The notes under the pieces were generated by a model that did not search any database, was not told the DNA's origin, and worked only from the letters and a program-made list of their open reading frames with translations. The position numbers were made by a program, and so were the translations under genes. Below, one piece after another: positions 54,710-64,000 of a stretch of 64,000 nt of DNA. Each line of letters begins with the position of its first letter. Position 1 is the stretch's first letter. Source of the DNA: Pseudozyma flocculosa PF-1. Taxonomy: Eukaryota > Basidiomycota > Ustilaginomycetes > Ustilaginales > Ustilaginaceae. The stretch covers positions 419,202 to 483,201 of the forward strand of contig NW_006920883.1 of NCBI RefSeq assembly GCF_000417875.1, in the 5' to 3' direction.

Positions 54710-55214
54710 TACGGCTCCTGTGGCTTGGAAGGGATCAATGCCTGCCTGACCTTGATCTAGTCATCCAGCCTCCTGTCGCCTCATTGTCCTCGTTGAATAT
54801 GATCACGTACCCCTCTTTTCTATCGTCTCGTTGGCGTGCCATTGAATCTCTGCAGCTCTCTAGATGACCGTGCTACGGCAGCGCAAGAAGTGGGGTCAGC
54901 AGGTCCAACAACCCACCTCGTAGCGCTCTGAGGCTGTGCCGAAAGGCCTCGCGACGCTGCGTCCCTAATCGCTGTCAAGTCGTCGAAAATACATTTAAGT
55001 CGAGGGTAGAGGGCGAACGCCCTTTTACATCCCAACATTTCTCGATTGATCCACCAGCAGCTAGCAGCCTTTCCCGCTCGCGAACCCCTGTCCCCTTCAC
55101 ATCCTCGATCACGAACATCTCTCCTGTTGCAAAGGTACGAATCGCCCGCCAACCGCAGAGCCCGATATCTGATGTGCCCGCTGACTCTAACAGCTCCTTC
55201 ACGCGCCACCACAG
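54710..55214. other. Interval between the two secreted-protein genes
   Basis: 505 bases, lower in GC than the rest of the window. It includes the promoter of the second gene; a weak AT-rich tacatttaag lies at about 54988. No coding region is supported. Confidence 0.45.
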
Positions 55215-55607
55215 ATGAGGTCCTTTAGCTGCCTTCTTGCCTCTGCCCTTGCCATCGTCGCCATCTGCGGCATGCGCCAGCAGGTGGCCTGCGACACTGG
55301 TTCGGTGCAGAAGCGCCATACCCCTGCTCGCCTCGATGCCCGCGCCGAGGCGGCATCTGCCGATGCCATCGAGCGTCGCCAGCAGAAATTCTATCCCTAC
55401 ATCTACTCGCAAGAGTTCAGCGTCCAAGGTGCGCCGCAAATCTCGATGTGCTACTCCGTACAGCCCGTGTCCAGTTGGCACTGCTCCCCCAATGGGCCGG
55501 AGACCATCTACCACACTCACGAGTTCACGTGCAACATGGATCGCAACGTGTTCTGCAACCAGTGCAAAGCAGACACCGCCAACAAGAAGCCCATCAACTG
55601 CGATTGA
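55215..55607 (+). CDS. Small secreted cysteine-rich protein (candidate effector)
   Basis: Single exon, 130 residues. The N terminus (MRSFSCLLASALAIVAICGM) is a signal peptide, likely cleaved near residue 26. Dibasic KR at 33-34 and RR at 54-55 are Kex2-like processing sites, so the mature chain may start near residue 56. Six mature cysteines at 79, 90, 106, 114, 117 and 129 follow C-x10-C-x15-C-x7-C-x2-C-x11-C. The D-(Q/R)...FC-x2-C core is shared with the neighbouring disrupted gene, so the two are probably tandem paralogues. I recognise no named family. Secreted, small and Cys-rich fits an apoplastic effector or cell-surface protein, but function is not shown. Confidence 0.75.
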   Translation: MRSFSCLLASALAIVAICGMRQQVACDTGSVQKRHTPARLDARAEAASADAIERRQQKFYPYIYSQEFSVQGAPQISMCYSVQPVSSWHCSPNGPETIYHTHEFTCNMDRNVFCNQCKADTANKKPINCD

Positions 55608-56297
55608 TTGTCTTGATGGCGCCCATCGTCCTTTTCCTCCTCGATGGCACTTCTCACCGCGGCTTGCCGTGACCTGTACGCGACTGTCCGATCGTAGCTT
55701 GAATTCGTCTGCATGCGAGTACATTGCGAGAGCACAAAGACATGTAAGGCTACGTTCTTGTCGCCCGGCCCCGATTGCGGCGAGCTCTCGCCTCGACCCT
55801 GCATGCTGCTGCTCATGGAGGCAAGAACCGACTCGTCACTCCAGTCGCCTCGGGAAGATGGCGCTTCGCAGCTGCCCGCATGTCGCTCATCAGCGCCCGT
55901 CGGTCGCCTCGCAGCCGCCCAGGCTCCTGTCCGCGTCATTAATTCTGATATATACAATTCTGTGTCATCGACATGCATCACAAGCCTCGTTAGCGTAGTT
56001 GGATTATCGCATCTGTCTAATACACAGTGCCTCAGCACGGGCTGAGTATCAAACAGAAGGTCACTAGTTCGAGCCTAGTACGGGGCAATTACTTTTCTCA
56101 CTGCACCAAGAGAACACGTCAATTTTTGGTCGAGCGTGTTTCGTTGATAACGGCATGGTGTTGCAAAGACAATGGAGTCCAGCGCGTCAAGCCAAAGCAG
56201 ACTGGTAATGGCGGCGCCAAGGCCAGGCCGTAGGCAGCGTGCTGTTAGGGCGGCATGGATTCGAGCAGGACCAGTGCTGCGTGGCAGTGTGCGACCG
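55608..56297. other. Convergent interval with tRNA-like fragment
   Basis: 690 bases between the secreted-protein gene and the SCC2 3' end. It contains a tRNA-like segment (56028-56089) and otherwise no supported feature. Confidence 0.45.
56028..56089 (+). pseudogene. Truncated tRNA-like sequence
   Basis: A-box-like tgcctcagcacggg and a good B-box/T arm (actag-ttcgagc-ctagt) followed by acggggca. The distance between boxes is too short for a full tRNA and the 5' acceptor strand complementary to acggggc is missing, so it is likely a relic. Confidence 0.35.
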
Positions 56298-59200
56298 CTA
56301 CAGCGCGAGCTCCTCCATCACCTCGGGATCCTCTGGCTCCAGCATGGTTCCTTCATGCTCGATCATCGCCGCGTAGGCCTCCATCTGACGGTACGCGTCA
56401 TCTTCGGTGTCGATGAGGGCAAGGCCGAGCGGCATGGTATCAAAGGAGAGGGCCGCCATCGACAGGTCCTGCAGCGTGCGTCGGACCGCTGGCCGATCTG
56501 CGCCGGCGCTCTGCTTCTTGGTGGGGTTGAACTTGGCGCATCGCGCCTCGGCGAGGTTGTAGAGGCTCTTCAGGTGGTTACGCAGGAGGAGCGCGGTGCC
56601 TGAAACGATCGACATGCGGGCCAGCGCTTTTGGCGGTGCGATGGGGACGCCCTCGGCTTGCTCGGGCTCCGTCGCTGCCGTCTCGTCATCGCCTTGCGAG
56701 CTCGACACCGCTACTTCGGCAGGACGCACATGCGTGTCGCCACCGCTTGGCAGCGAGTCCGTCGCAGCCGAGGTTCCGCCGGCCGCACGTCTCTTGAGCG
56801 CCGACTGGATCATGAAGAGCACCTGCATGCCGGAGACGGCAAGGATCGAGCGCAGCTCGCCAATGACGATGAAGAGCTCCTCCAGCGTCTTGTAGTCGAG
56901 GGTGGCCAGATTGTCGGCGATGAAGCGCGCGAAGAGCACGTCTTGGAGCTCGCATTCCGAGGCGGCGGTGTTGACGTCGAGAGCCTTCACGACCTGGCGG
57001 AGAAAGTCGAGGCGCGTGTTGCGGCGGTCGCGGAGCAGGCTATACCAGGCGTTGAGCATCGCGCTGGGTTCCCCTTCCGTCCTAAAGCCTCGCGCGGTCT
57101 GAGGCGTCGCCTGACTGAGTTGGAAGCGGAATGCCGTCTTGGCGCTATCCAGGAACCTAGCCTGGACCAGGGAAGCATGCTTGGACGCAAGGTGGCTGTG
57201 GAGCTGCAGCGCCTTGGCACGGATCCCGGAATCGCCGGTCGTCTCGAGCGCCACGAGATACGGCACGCACTGGATCGGGTGCGACAGGCCCTGCATCACC
57301 GTAAACCTGAGGATCTCGGTGGCACTGCGCTGGACCGCCGGGTGCTGCACTTCGAGCGTGGCCTTGAGCACGGGGTCCGAGTACCGCTGCATCATGGCCG
57401 AGCCCACACCCGTGTCGGCAAAGCTCTCTGTGTTGCCGACGAGCACCGTCATGTCAACGCTGCCGTCAGCGCCCTCCTCCCTCTTGTCCTTGCGTCCCTC
57501 TTGGGCAGGAGCTACGACAGCATCAGGATCGCGTCGGGCCGAGTCGGCGTCGAGAAAGTCGAGGATGATCCGCAGGAGCATGGCTCTATCCTGCAGCGAG
57601 CCCATCTCGAAGATGTCGTCCATGACCTGCGTGATCGAGCCGCGCGTCATCAGGGACGGGTAGGCGCGGAAGAGGAAGCCTAGGTTTTGGAGGAAAAACG
57701 ACCGCACGGGACCGCTGCTGAGCTTGTAAACGGCGAGCAGGCTCTCCGAGACTGCGTCCACGATCGGCCTTGGAGTGATCGAGTTGATGTCGGCGGCGGC
57801 CTCTGGATGCTTGGCTCGGATGTCGTCAAAGTCGGCATGCTCACAGAGGAGGGCGGTGAGCGAAGTGAGGCGATTCCAGGACGGAAAGTCTTCGACCTTC
57901 TTGCCAGCGGCCGCAGCGACCCTCATCTGCTGCAGGCGTGAAAAGCAGGCCTTGAGCGTCCTTGCCAGGATCTTGAAGTTGTGCGTGTGGCTGACGATCA
58001 CAGTGCAGAAGCAGGCGATTAGCTCCTGCATGGTTTGCAGCTGCGCTGCGGGCGGGGGTCGGCTGACAAGGGGCGTGAGGCTCTTCTCGAGCGACTCGGC
58101 AAACGCCAGGGCCGTCTTGGGCATCCACGGAAGGCAGGCACGAAAGATCTTGAGCAGCAACTCCATGATCTGGAGCTCCTCCGAGGTCTGCGCGGCCTTG
58201 AGGTACGGCAGCAGGAGCTTGGCCTTGGCGATGGTGAGGATCGACGGGTTGGTGGACACCAGCAGCTGCACGGTCTTGATGCGGTTGACGGTATGACGCG
58301 TCGATTCCTCGCTCGACTCGACCAAGGTGTCGATCATCGTGTCGCTGAGCTGTTGGAGCTTGCCGAGCAACTCGCTGGCCTCCGGCTCGCGCCGATCTTT
58401 GAGCAGGCGGCGGAAGACTTCCTCCAAAGGCGAGGGCTTTTCGCGAATGACGTCGGCGACAGCCATGATCGTGTCGATAGCGTTGGTCGCACCGCGGCCG
58501 TCAAGTGCGTCCTCGACGACGTCGGCGCCGCTAATCTCGGCGCCAAGAGGAGCCGACAGCCTGGCCACGTTGTCGGCAGAGGCGGCGAGGACCCGCTCAA
58601 CGTCGTGACTCGGCTGGGAAGCGGAGGGGCCGACGGGCAGCCACATTTCGCCGATGGTGGCTAACGCGAGCTCCTGTACGACTTTGTCCTCATCGTTGAT
58701 GCACCTCACGATCCGCGCGCACGCATCGACGCGGATGCGTGTCGACGTGCTGACGAGATAGAAGCTCTTGAGGAGCCTCAGCACGCGCTTTCGAACCGCC
58801 AGACCGGCGTCGTGGATGCGCCCGGCCAGCTGGTCGTAGTATTGCCCAATGTGGTCCGGCTTGCGAAGCACGTACTTGCCGAGAAGGCCGACCGCGGTCT
58901 CGCGGACGATCGTGCTGCTGTCCCTCAGACGAATCTCGACAGCGGAACGCACCGTGGGCTGCGACACAAGACGGAGAATTGAGAGAGGAAGTGAAAGCCG
59001 TGATAAGCATGTGAGACGGCATCAGCCGTTGAGAGTGAGGTCAAGGGCGGGCACTCACCGTGTCCAGCAAATCGGGATCCACAGCGCTGATGCTGCCCAA
59101 CCCACGCAGCGCCTTGCTCCTATTGCCCACCGACTGGCCATCTAGGGCGTCGACGAGCTGCGCGTGCATAAACTCGTAAGACACCATGATGCTGCTCGAG

Positions 59201-62200
59201 ACGATCAGCCGCTCCGACAATGCAAGCGTGCGTCGGAAACTGTCGTCCGTGCAGGGCGCCGAGGCTTCGACCTCGGACAGCGACCAGGCCGCCACCTTGT
59301 CGATGAGATCCTCGAGGAACTTGCCAAAGCGGTGGATGCGGGCGATCTCCAGTGAAGGCGCGTCTCTATCGATGGCGACGTCAAGTCGGCCCCTGATCTT
59401 GGAGTGGGCGGTAGCCAGCTCGCCTTGGACCTGGGCGACGAGGAACTCCATCGAACCTTCCATGGCTTGCTGGTCCGTGTCGCAGCGAGCGAGGTAGGCG
59501 AAGATTGAGTGGTACGCCTCGACCATCCGCTCAACCACACCCGTATCGAGGTCTCGCAGCGCGACCACGATCGACAGGCTCTCCTCCGGCTGGATCGCAT
59601 CGTCGGGGAGGGGACTGAGGGGCGGGTTGGAAGGATCCCTGGATGCACTGCTACCTTCACGTCGACCCCTGTCTGAATCGACTGCGGCCAGCTTGGACGA
59701 GAGCATCGCAGCGGGTCCCCTCAGCTGACTTTGGCGGATCCGAGCCGCGATCTGACCAAGGTGGTCCAGCGCGATACCCTTGGTGTCGGGATTGCCCTTT
59801 GGATCCTCGAGGCAGGTCGCAAACAGGCGGCAGAAGCAGCTGAGCAGAAGCGCAGCGCCGGGCCAGTCCGGAAGGTATAGCACGTTGAGGAGATCCTGGA
59901 TCAGATTGTCGATCATCAGGGCATAGCTCGTGTCTTGCGAGGAACGCGCCACCTTGGCCTGACCGGCCCTTTGCAAGAGGAACAGCACGATCGCCTTTGC
60001 AGATTGATGCGCACCCTCAAGCCCGCGGCGCCAGGCATCCATTTCGACGACGACGTCGTCTTCCGAGTCGGAGACCGCGCCCTCTGCCGCTCGATCGGGC
60101 GTTCCATCCTCGTCCTCTGCCTCGTCCTCGCCGTCCTCGGCAAGGCCCGAGGCAACCTTCTGTCGATGTCTGTGTCGGCTCTTGACCGCTTCGACTGCCG
60201 AGCGGACCTGCTCCGGGAGCCCGTGCGTCGCAGCTTGGATCAGCTGCAGGAGGAGCGCGTTGACCGAGTGAATCGACTTGCCGTTCCGCAGGCTGTAGTG
60301 TCGACGGTTCTTCTTGAGGTCCGTCAACTTGGTGAGTGACGTGAGGATCTCTTCGACGATCCACTGCCTCTGCTCAGCATGTGTGGCGAAGATGTCGCGC
60401 AGCAGGTTGAGGGCGGGTAGCCGAAGGGACTTCATCGCGTTGGTGCCACCGAGCGAGGCTATGGCCGCCCGTCCTGCTGCGCTGGTCCTGGCCGCCTCGC
60501 TGGAGCCGCCGCCGGATGGAGCTGCCTCTGGCTCTATCACGAAAAAGGGGCCCAGCGAGAAGTAGACCGCCGAGATCACGACAGGGTCCGACAGACTGAC
60601 GGTCGGGATCCGCACCAGGCGCTGGACGAGGTAGAGGGCGGAGCAGGTGTGTCGGAAGAGGCGGGAGAGGGAGTCTCGACACAGGACTGCCATGCCGGCG
60701 GCCGAATTGTCAAGGGCGGGTTGCTGGTTCTTCTTCTTGCGCGCCTTTTGCGGCGCCAGTGCCTGTATCAGGACCGCCAGGAGAGGGTGCGAAGAGGCGA
60801 TGGCCCCGCTCGAGCATCCTTCGATGAACGGCAGGATGACCTTGTCGAGCGAGGTCTTGATTGCGTCAAAGCAGGAGCGCACCAGATCTTCCGACAGCAG
60901 CGGCTTGGGCATCGAGTCGGCGCCGAGGATGGCGAGGCAGCACTCGGCCGCCAGCGTGCTCCGAGTTGCGGCGGCCAGCTTGAGGTTGAGGTCCTCGAGG
61001 GCGTCGTCGGTCGAGGGAGGCTCCGACGGACGCGACCCCATCGCGACTGTGTGGCCTTGGGTCTGGGTCTCCGGAGGTGCGTTGGAATCGCTTCCGGCCG
61101 CCGGAGGAGGAGGGGTGGTGATGGCGGGTGAGCCGTCGGCCCTGCTCTTGGCCCCTTTCATCGACCTTTTGGCGGTGCCACCCTTTGCCGGGCTCGCGGA
61201 TCTTGCATGGGCCGGAAAGGGATCGAGGTCCTCTGAGAGCCTGACGGTGCGGCTCAGGATGCTGCACAGACGGCCGAGGTCTTGCAAAGGCAAGCTTGCC
61301 AGGTCCATCGGCTTACCGGACGCCGTGGTGCGCGCCGGCCCGGACATCTCCTGCAGGGATCGGGAGCACTGGCGTACGAACTTGAGCAGTCGTTGAAGCA
61401 CCTCGAATCGGAGCACGGCGACCGTCGTGCTGGGTCCGGAGGAGGCGGAGGCAGCCGGGAGGGAGGCGATCACCTCGAAGAACTGCTCGGCAGGGCCGTC
61501 GAACGGTTGCGCGACTGCCATGGCCGCCATCGCGTCGGAGTCGGGCAGCGTGTCGTCGGCCTCGAAGATGTCCTCTATCATGCCGCGGAGCTTGGCCATG
61601 GGGACCTTGCGGGTGGAACCCTTGACCGGCCCGTTGCTGACGCGAGAGGCTCCGAGCGGCGTTGCATAGTCTGAGCCGCCGAGGAAGCTCTTGGGCGTGC
61701 TCCACGTTTCGAGCAAGTCAAGGTCGTCCCAGTCGCTGCCCTCGGCATCCTGCTCCGAGTCCGAGTCGAGTACGATCTCGGCAAAGGTCGCCGTGTTTCG
61801 CGCCTGCTTCGAGCCCTTGTTCTTTGGCAGTGGCAGCTTGCCAGGCCCTGCTGGCGGGATCTCCACGTAGACCGAGGCGGAGGGTGTGGATGGAGGTCGC
61901 GGTGTGGGTGCGGGCTGGCTGATCTTGCCACTAGCCTTGCGCATCGCCGAGGAGCTCGAAGTGACTGGTATGACGACCTCGATCACTGAACTTTGCTTCG
62001 CGAATGCTGGGCGTTCCGGCGACACTTTTGCACGGACCGGTGCAGATGGCCGTTTAGCCGAACCCACGGCGTCTTGGTCCTTCTTTCCTTTGGCAGCCTT
62101 CTTTGAGGTCGGCGCCTCGCGCGGACCGACTGCGTCGACCTTGCGCTTCTTGGAAGTCTTGGGGCTGCCTGTAGCTGCCGGATCGGCGTAGAACGCCGAG

Positions 62201-64000
62201 GGGTGGTATCCGCGTGCGACTGACGATGGCCCATCGAGCAGGTTGAGCGGATCGGGAGACTCTGGGACCGTCAACGGATGCTGCCAAGAGTCTGACGCCG
62301 AGCGAGGCACGCTGCTGTCCTGGTTCTGACGGATGATGCCGTCAGCCCGAAGACTGGGCTGCGCCTGCTGCTGCGCCTGGGCAGGCCACTGGTATGATCC
62401 ATTGCGCTGCGTGGATTCGGGCATCGCTGTATCCGCGGAAGCGACTGCAGAGGTCGCCGGCTCGAGGGACTGCAGATCGTTGAGCGGCGCCCTCGAGGGC
62501 GACGCTTGCACCAGGTGCAGGGTGGGTAAGGGCGGTGTGAGGATGCTGCTGTGGTGCTGTTGCGCCGGATGCTCGGACTGATGCTGATGCTGCTGTTGCG
62601 CCGGATGCTCAGACTGCTGCTGATGCTGCTGTTGCGCCGGATGCTCAGACTGCTGCTGATGCTGCCTCTGGTGCTGCTGCTGCTGATGCTGCTGCTGCTG
62701 CTGATTCTGCTGCTGCGTCGATGGCGGCGGCAGCATCGAATGCTGGTGCGAGAGATGTGAGTGCTGCGAGTATTGGGGTTGAGCGAGACTGGTCGGGCCG
62801 TACTGCGATGAAATCCCGGCGTGCTGGAGTAGCTGTGGGGGCGGGCTGGGCTGCCGCGGCTGGGGGACGGTGGAGGACGGACTGATGGCCTGAATCTGGT
62901 GCGGCGGATGAACGGGTTGCTCGTGGGGCACGAACGCCGTTGAGAGACCTGGCGCGCCGATTGAGCCAAGAGGGGATGCGTCGACAAAGGATGCTGAATG
63001 GCCGCTGTGCGAGAATTGGTCGACGCCGGATGGCTGGGGGACAAGGCGGTACGAGGCGGTGCCGCGATCTTTGCTGCTGCTGCCATCGCCGCCGCTTGAG
63101 CTGTGAATGACATTTGGGCGATGCGAGAAGGCTGACGAGGTTGCCGGGTTCAAGCTTGGCGACGGGCTCGGAAGCGACGCGCTTTGCGGCCGAGGCGGGC
63201 CCCAGGCGGCGTCGAGCGAGCTGTGCGAATTGCTGCTAGACTTCGGCCAGCCCTGGCCTGCTGCGCCGCCAAAAGCCAATCGCGGCTCGTCCGCGATCGG
63301 ACCGCCCGAATAGCCCGGAGCTTCCGTGAATTGACGGAAGCGGCCGCCGCCAGATGCCGCCTGCTGCTGCTGCTGCTGCTGCTGATGGCCGAAGTCTGTG
63401 GAAGCGCGGGCATGCTGGCTCCAGGCGTCGAGCCTGCAGAGGGTGAGAAGCGGGTGACAAGATCAGTCAGTCGATGGATTGGCCAGAAGCCATCAGCCCG
63501 TTCATGCTGGCTACGCAAGCTCGGGATGGGCGTGGCCAGAAGGCCGGGGTGCGGCCCGATTCCGATGCCGATGAATCTGGCGCAGGCGAACAAGCCAACA
63601 TGCATGGCGGTCTCGCCGCTTCGGCCTGCCGGAGTCGTCGGAAAGGACCCGACTGGCGCCTACTCACCCTTGCACCTCCTTCGAACGCCCTCCCTCAACT
63701 CGGCTGCTCGCAGGATAAGCTCGATCCGTGCGGTGGTTGGCACCGGCTGGTGTGACAAGGCCGCTACTGCTGCCAAACGCTTGGCTCAAGGTCGAGCTAT
63801 CGGTCGAAATCCTGTGGCGCCATAACTGGGAGACAACCTGGCTCGAGCTCGCCGCCTCACCCTGACCGTAGCCTGGGGACGGCACCTGCCGGTGTCCAGA
63901 TTGGGTGGCGAGCTGGTGATCGCCTTGCAGCGACGAGGCCATGTTGGGCACCATATTCATCCGGACATTGGCGGAATAAAGGCTGCCGTCCAGGGGACGA
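56298..64000 (-). CDS. SCC2: Cohesin loader Scc2/Mis4/NIPBL (5' end at or beyond window edge)
   Basis: Minus strand, at least three exons: 63668 to the edge, 59059-63433 and 56298-58958, giving about 2455 residues in the window. The 234-nt and 100-nt introns are gtgagt...cag and keep frame. The C-terminal half is HEAT-repeat protein with the Nipped-B signature: NRSKALRGLGSISAVDPDLL across the intron into VRSAVEIRLRDSSTIVRETA, VGLLGKYVLRKPDHIGQYYD, then RVLRLLKSFYL and ARIVRCINDEDKVVQELAL. The N-terminal third is disordered, Gln/Pro/His-rich with a tandem repeat (separate entry). Scc2 with Scc4 loads cohesin on chromatin. The first ATG visible is at 63960, but the frame is open to the edge, so the true start may lie outside. 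Confidence 0.9.
62560..62700 (-). repeat. 36-bp coding repeat in SCC2 (Gln/His-rich)
   Basis: About three units of 36 bp encode a QQQSEHPAQQQH-type 12-residue repeat, then grade into CAG/CAT-rich polyGln-His coding sequence. It lies in the disordered N-terminal region of the cohesin loader, so length variation would probably be tolerated. Confidence 0.85.

Noticed and set aside
59041..63279. Reading the 1412-codon and 889-codon minus-strand frames as two separate genes
   Set aside because: A gtgagt...cag intron joins them in frame exactly inside a conserved Scc2/NIPBL segment, so they are one gene.

Overview
The window looks like nuclear DNA of a basidiomycete fungus, most likely a smut-type (Ustilaginomycotina-like) yeast or plant associate. 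The basis is GC-rich sequence, few short introns with GTGAGT/GTAAGT-type donors and CAG acceptors, an intron-bearing tRNA-Arg, eukaryotic housekeeping genes, and two adjacent small secreted cysteine-rich proteins of candidate-effector type. The species cannot be named from sequence alone. No CRISPR array, rRNA gene, intact transposon or prokaryotic-style operon was seen.

Layout, left to right. 0-2.6 kb: a divergent pair, TAF8 (minus, cut by the left edge) and a Cdc25/Ych1-type rhodanese phosphatase (plus, five exons), then a tRNA-Arg(CCT). 2.6-7.5 kb is gene-poor. 7.5-11.1 kb: a 1152-residue Rgt1-like Zn2Cys6 transcription factor. 11.7-12.9 kb: a TB2/DP1/HVA22 (REEP-like) ER membrane protein. 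14.0-17.9 kb: a RING-PH-VWA scaffold of Far1/Ste5 type. 18-25 kb is a 7 kb gene-poor tract rich in CAGG/CCTG words. 25.1-29.1 kb: a divergent pair, a DHH/RecJ-like phosphoesterase and the ETF alpha subunit. 29.8-33.8 kb: APC4. 36.7-37.6 kb: eIF4E. 39.8-40.6 kb: an enlarged Mdm35/TRIAP1 homologue. 41.5-44.2 kb: an alpha-arrestin with PPxY motifs. 44.3-48.0 kb: a divergent pair, a DUF829/TMEM53 hydrolase and an HDHD5-like HAD protein. 48.2 kb: a second tRNA-Arg(CCT). 49.0-50.5 kb: a Sis1-type J protein. 50.8-53.4 kb: a divergent pair, SNU13 and an unknown, probably mitochondrial protein whose intron holds a minisatellite. 54.4-55.6 kb: two related secreted cysteine-rich proteins, the first with a disrupted frame. 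56.3 kb to the right edge: the cohesin loader Scc2/Mis4/NIPBL, probably missing only its extreme N terminus.

How the genes relate. Most are unlinked housekeeping functions: transcription initiation (TAF8), translation (eIF4E, tRNA-Arg), splicing and snoRNP (SNU13), chaperoning (Sis1), mitosis (APC4, Scc2) and mitochondria (ETFA, Mdm35, HDHD5-like). Regulatory or lifestyle genes are the Rgt1-like factor, the Far1/Ste5-like scaffold, the alpha-arrestin and the secreted pair. Four adjacent pairs diverge from intervals under 1 kb that probably act as shared promoters. All coding models are by-eye splice models supported by frame continuity and family alignment. Starts are the weakest part and are flagged where uncertain.
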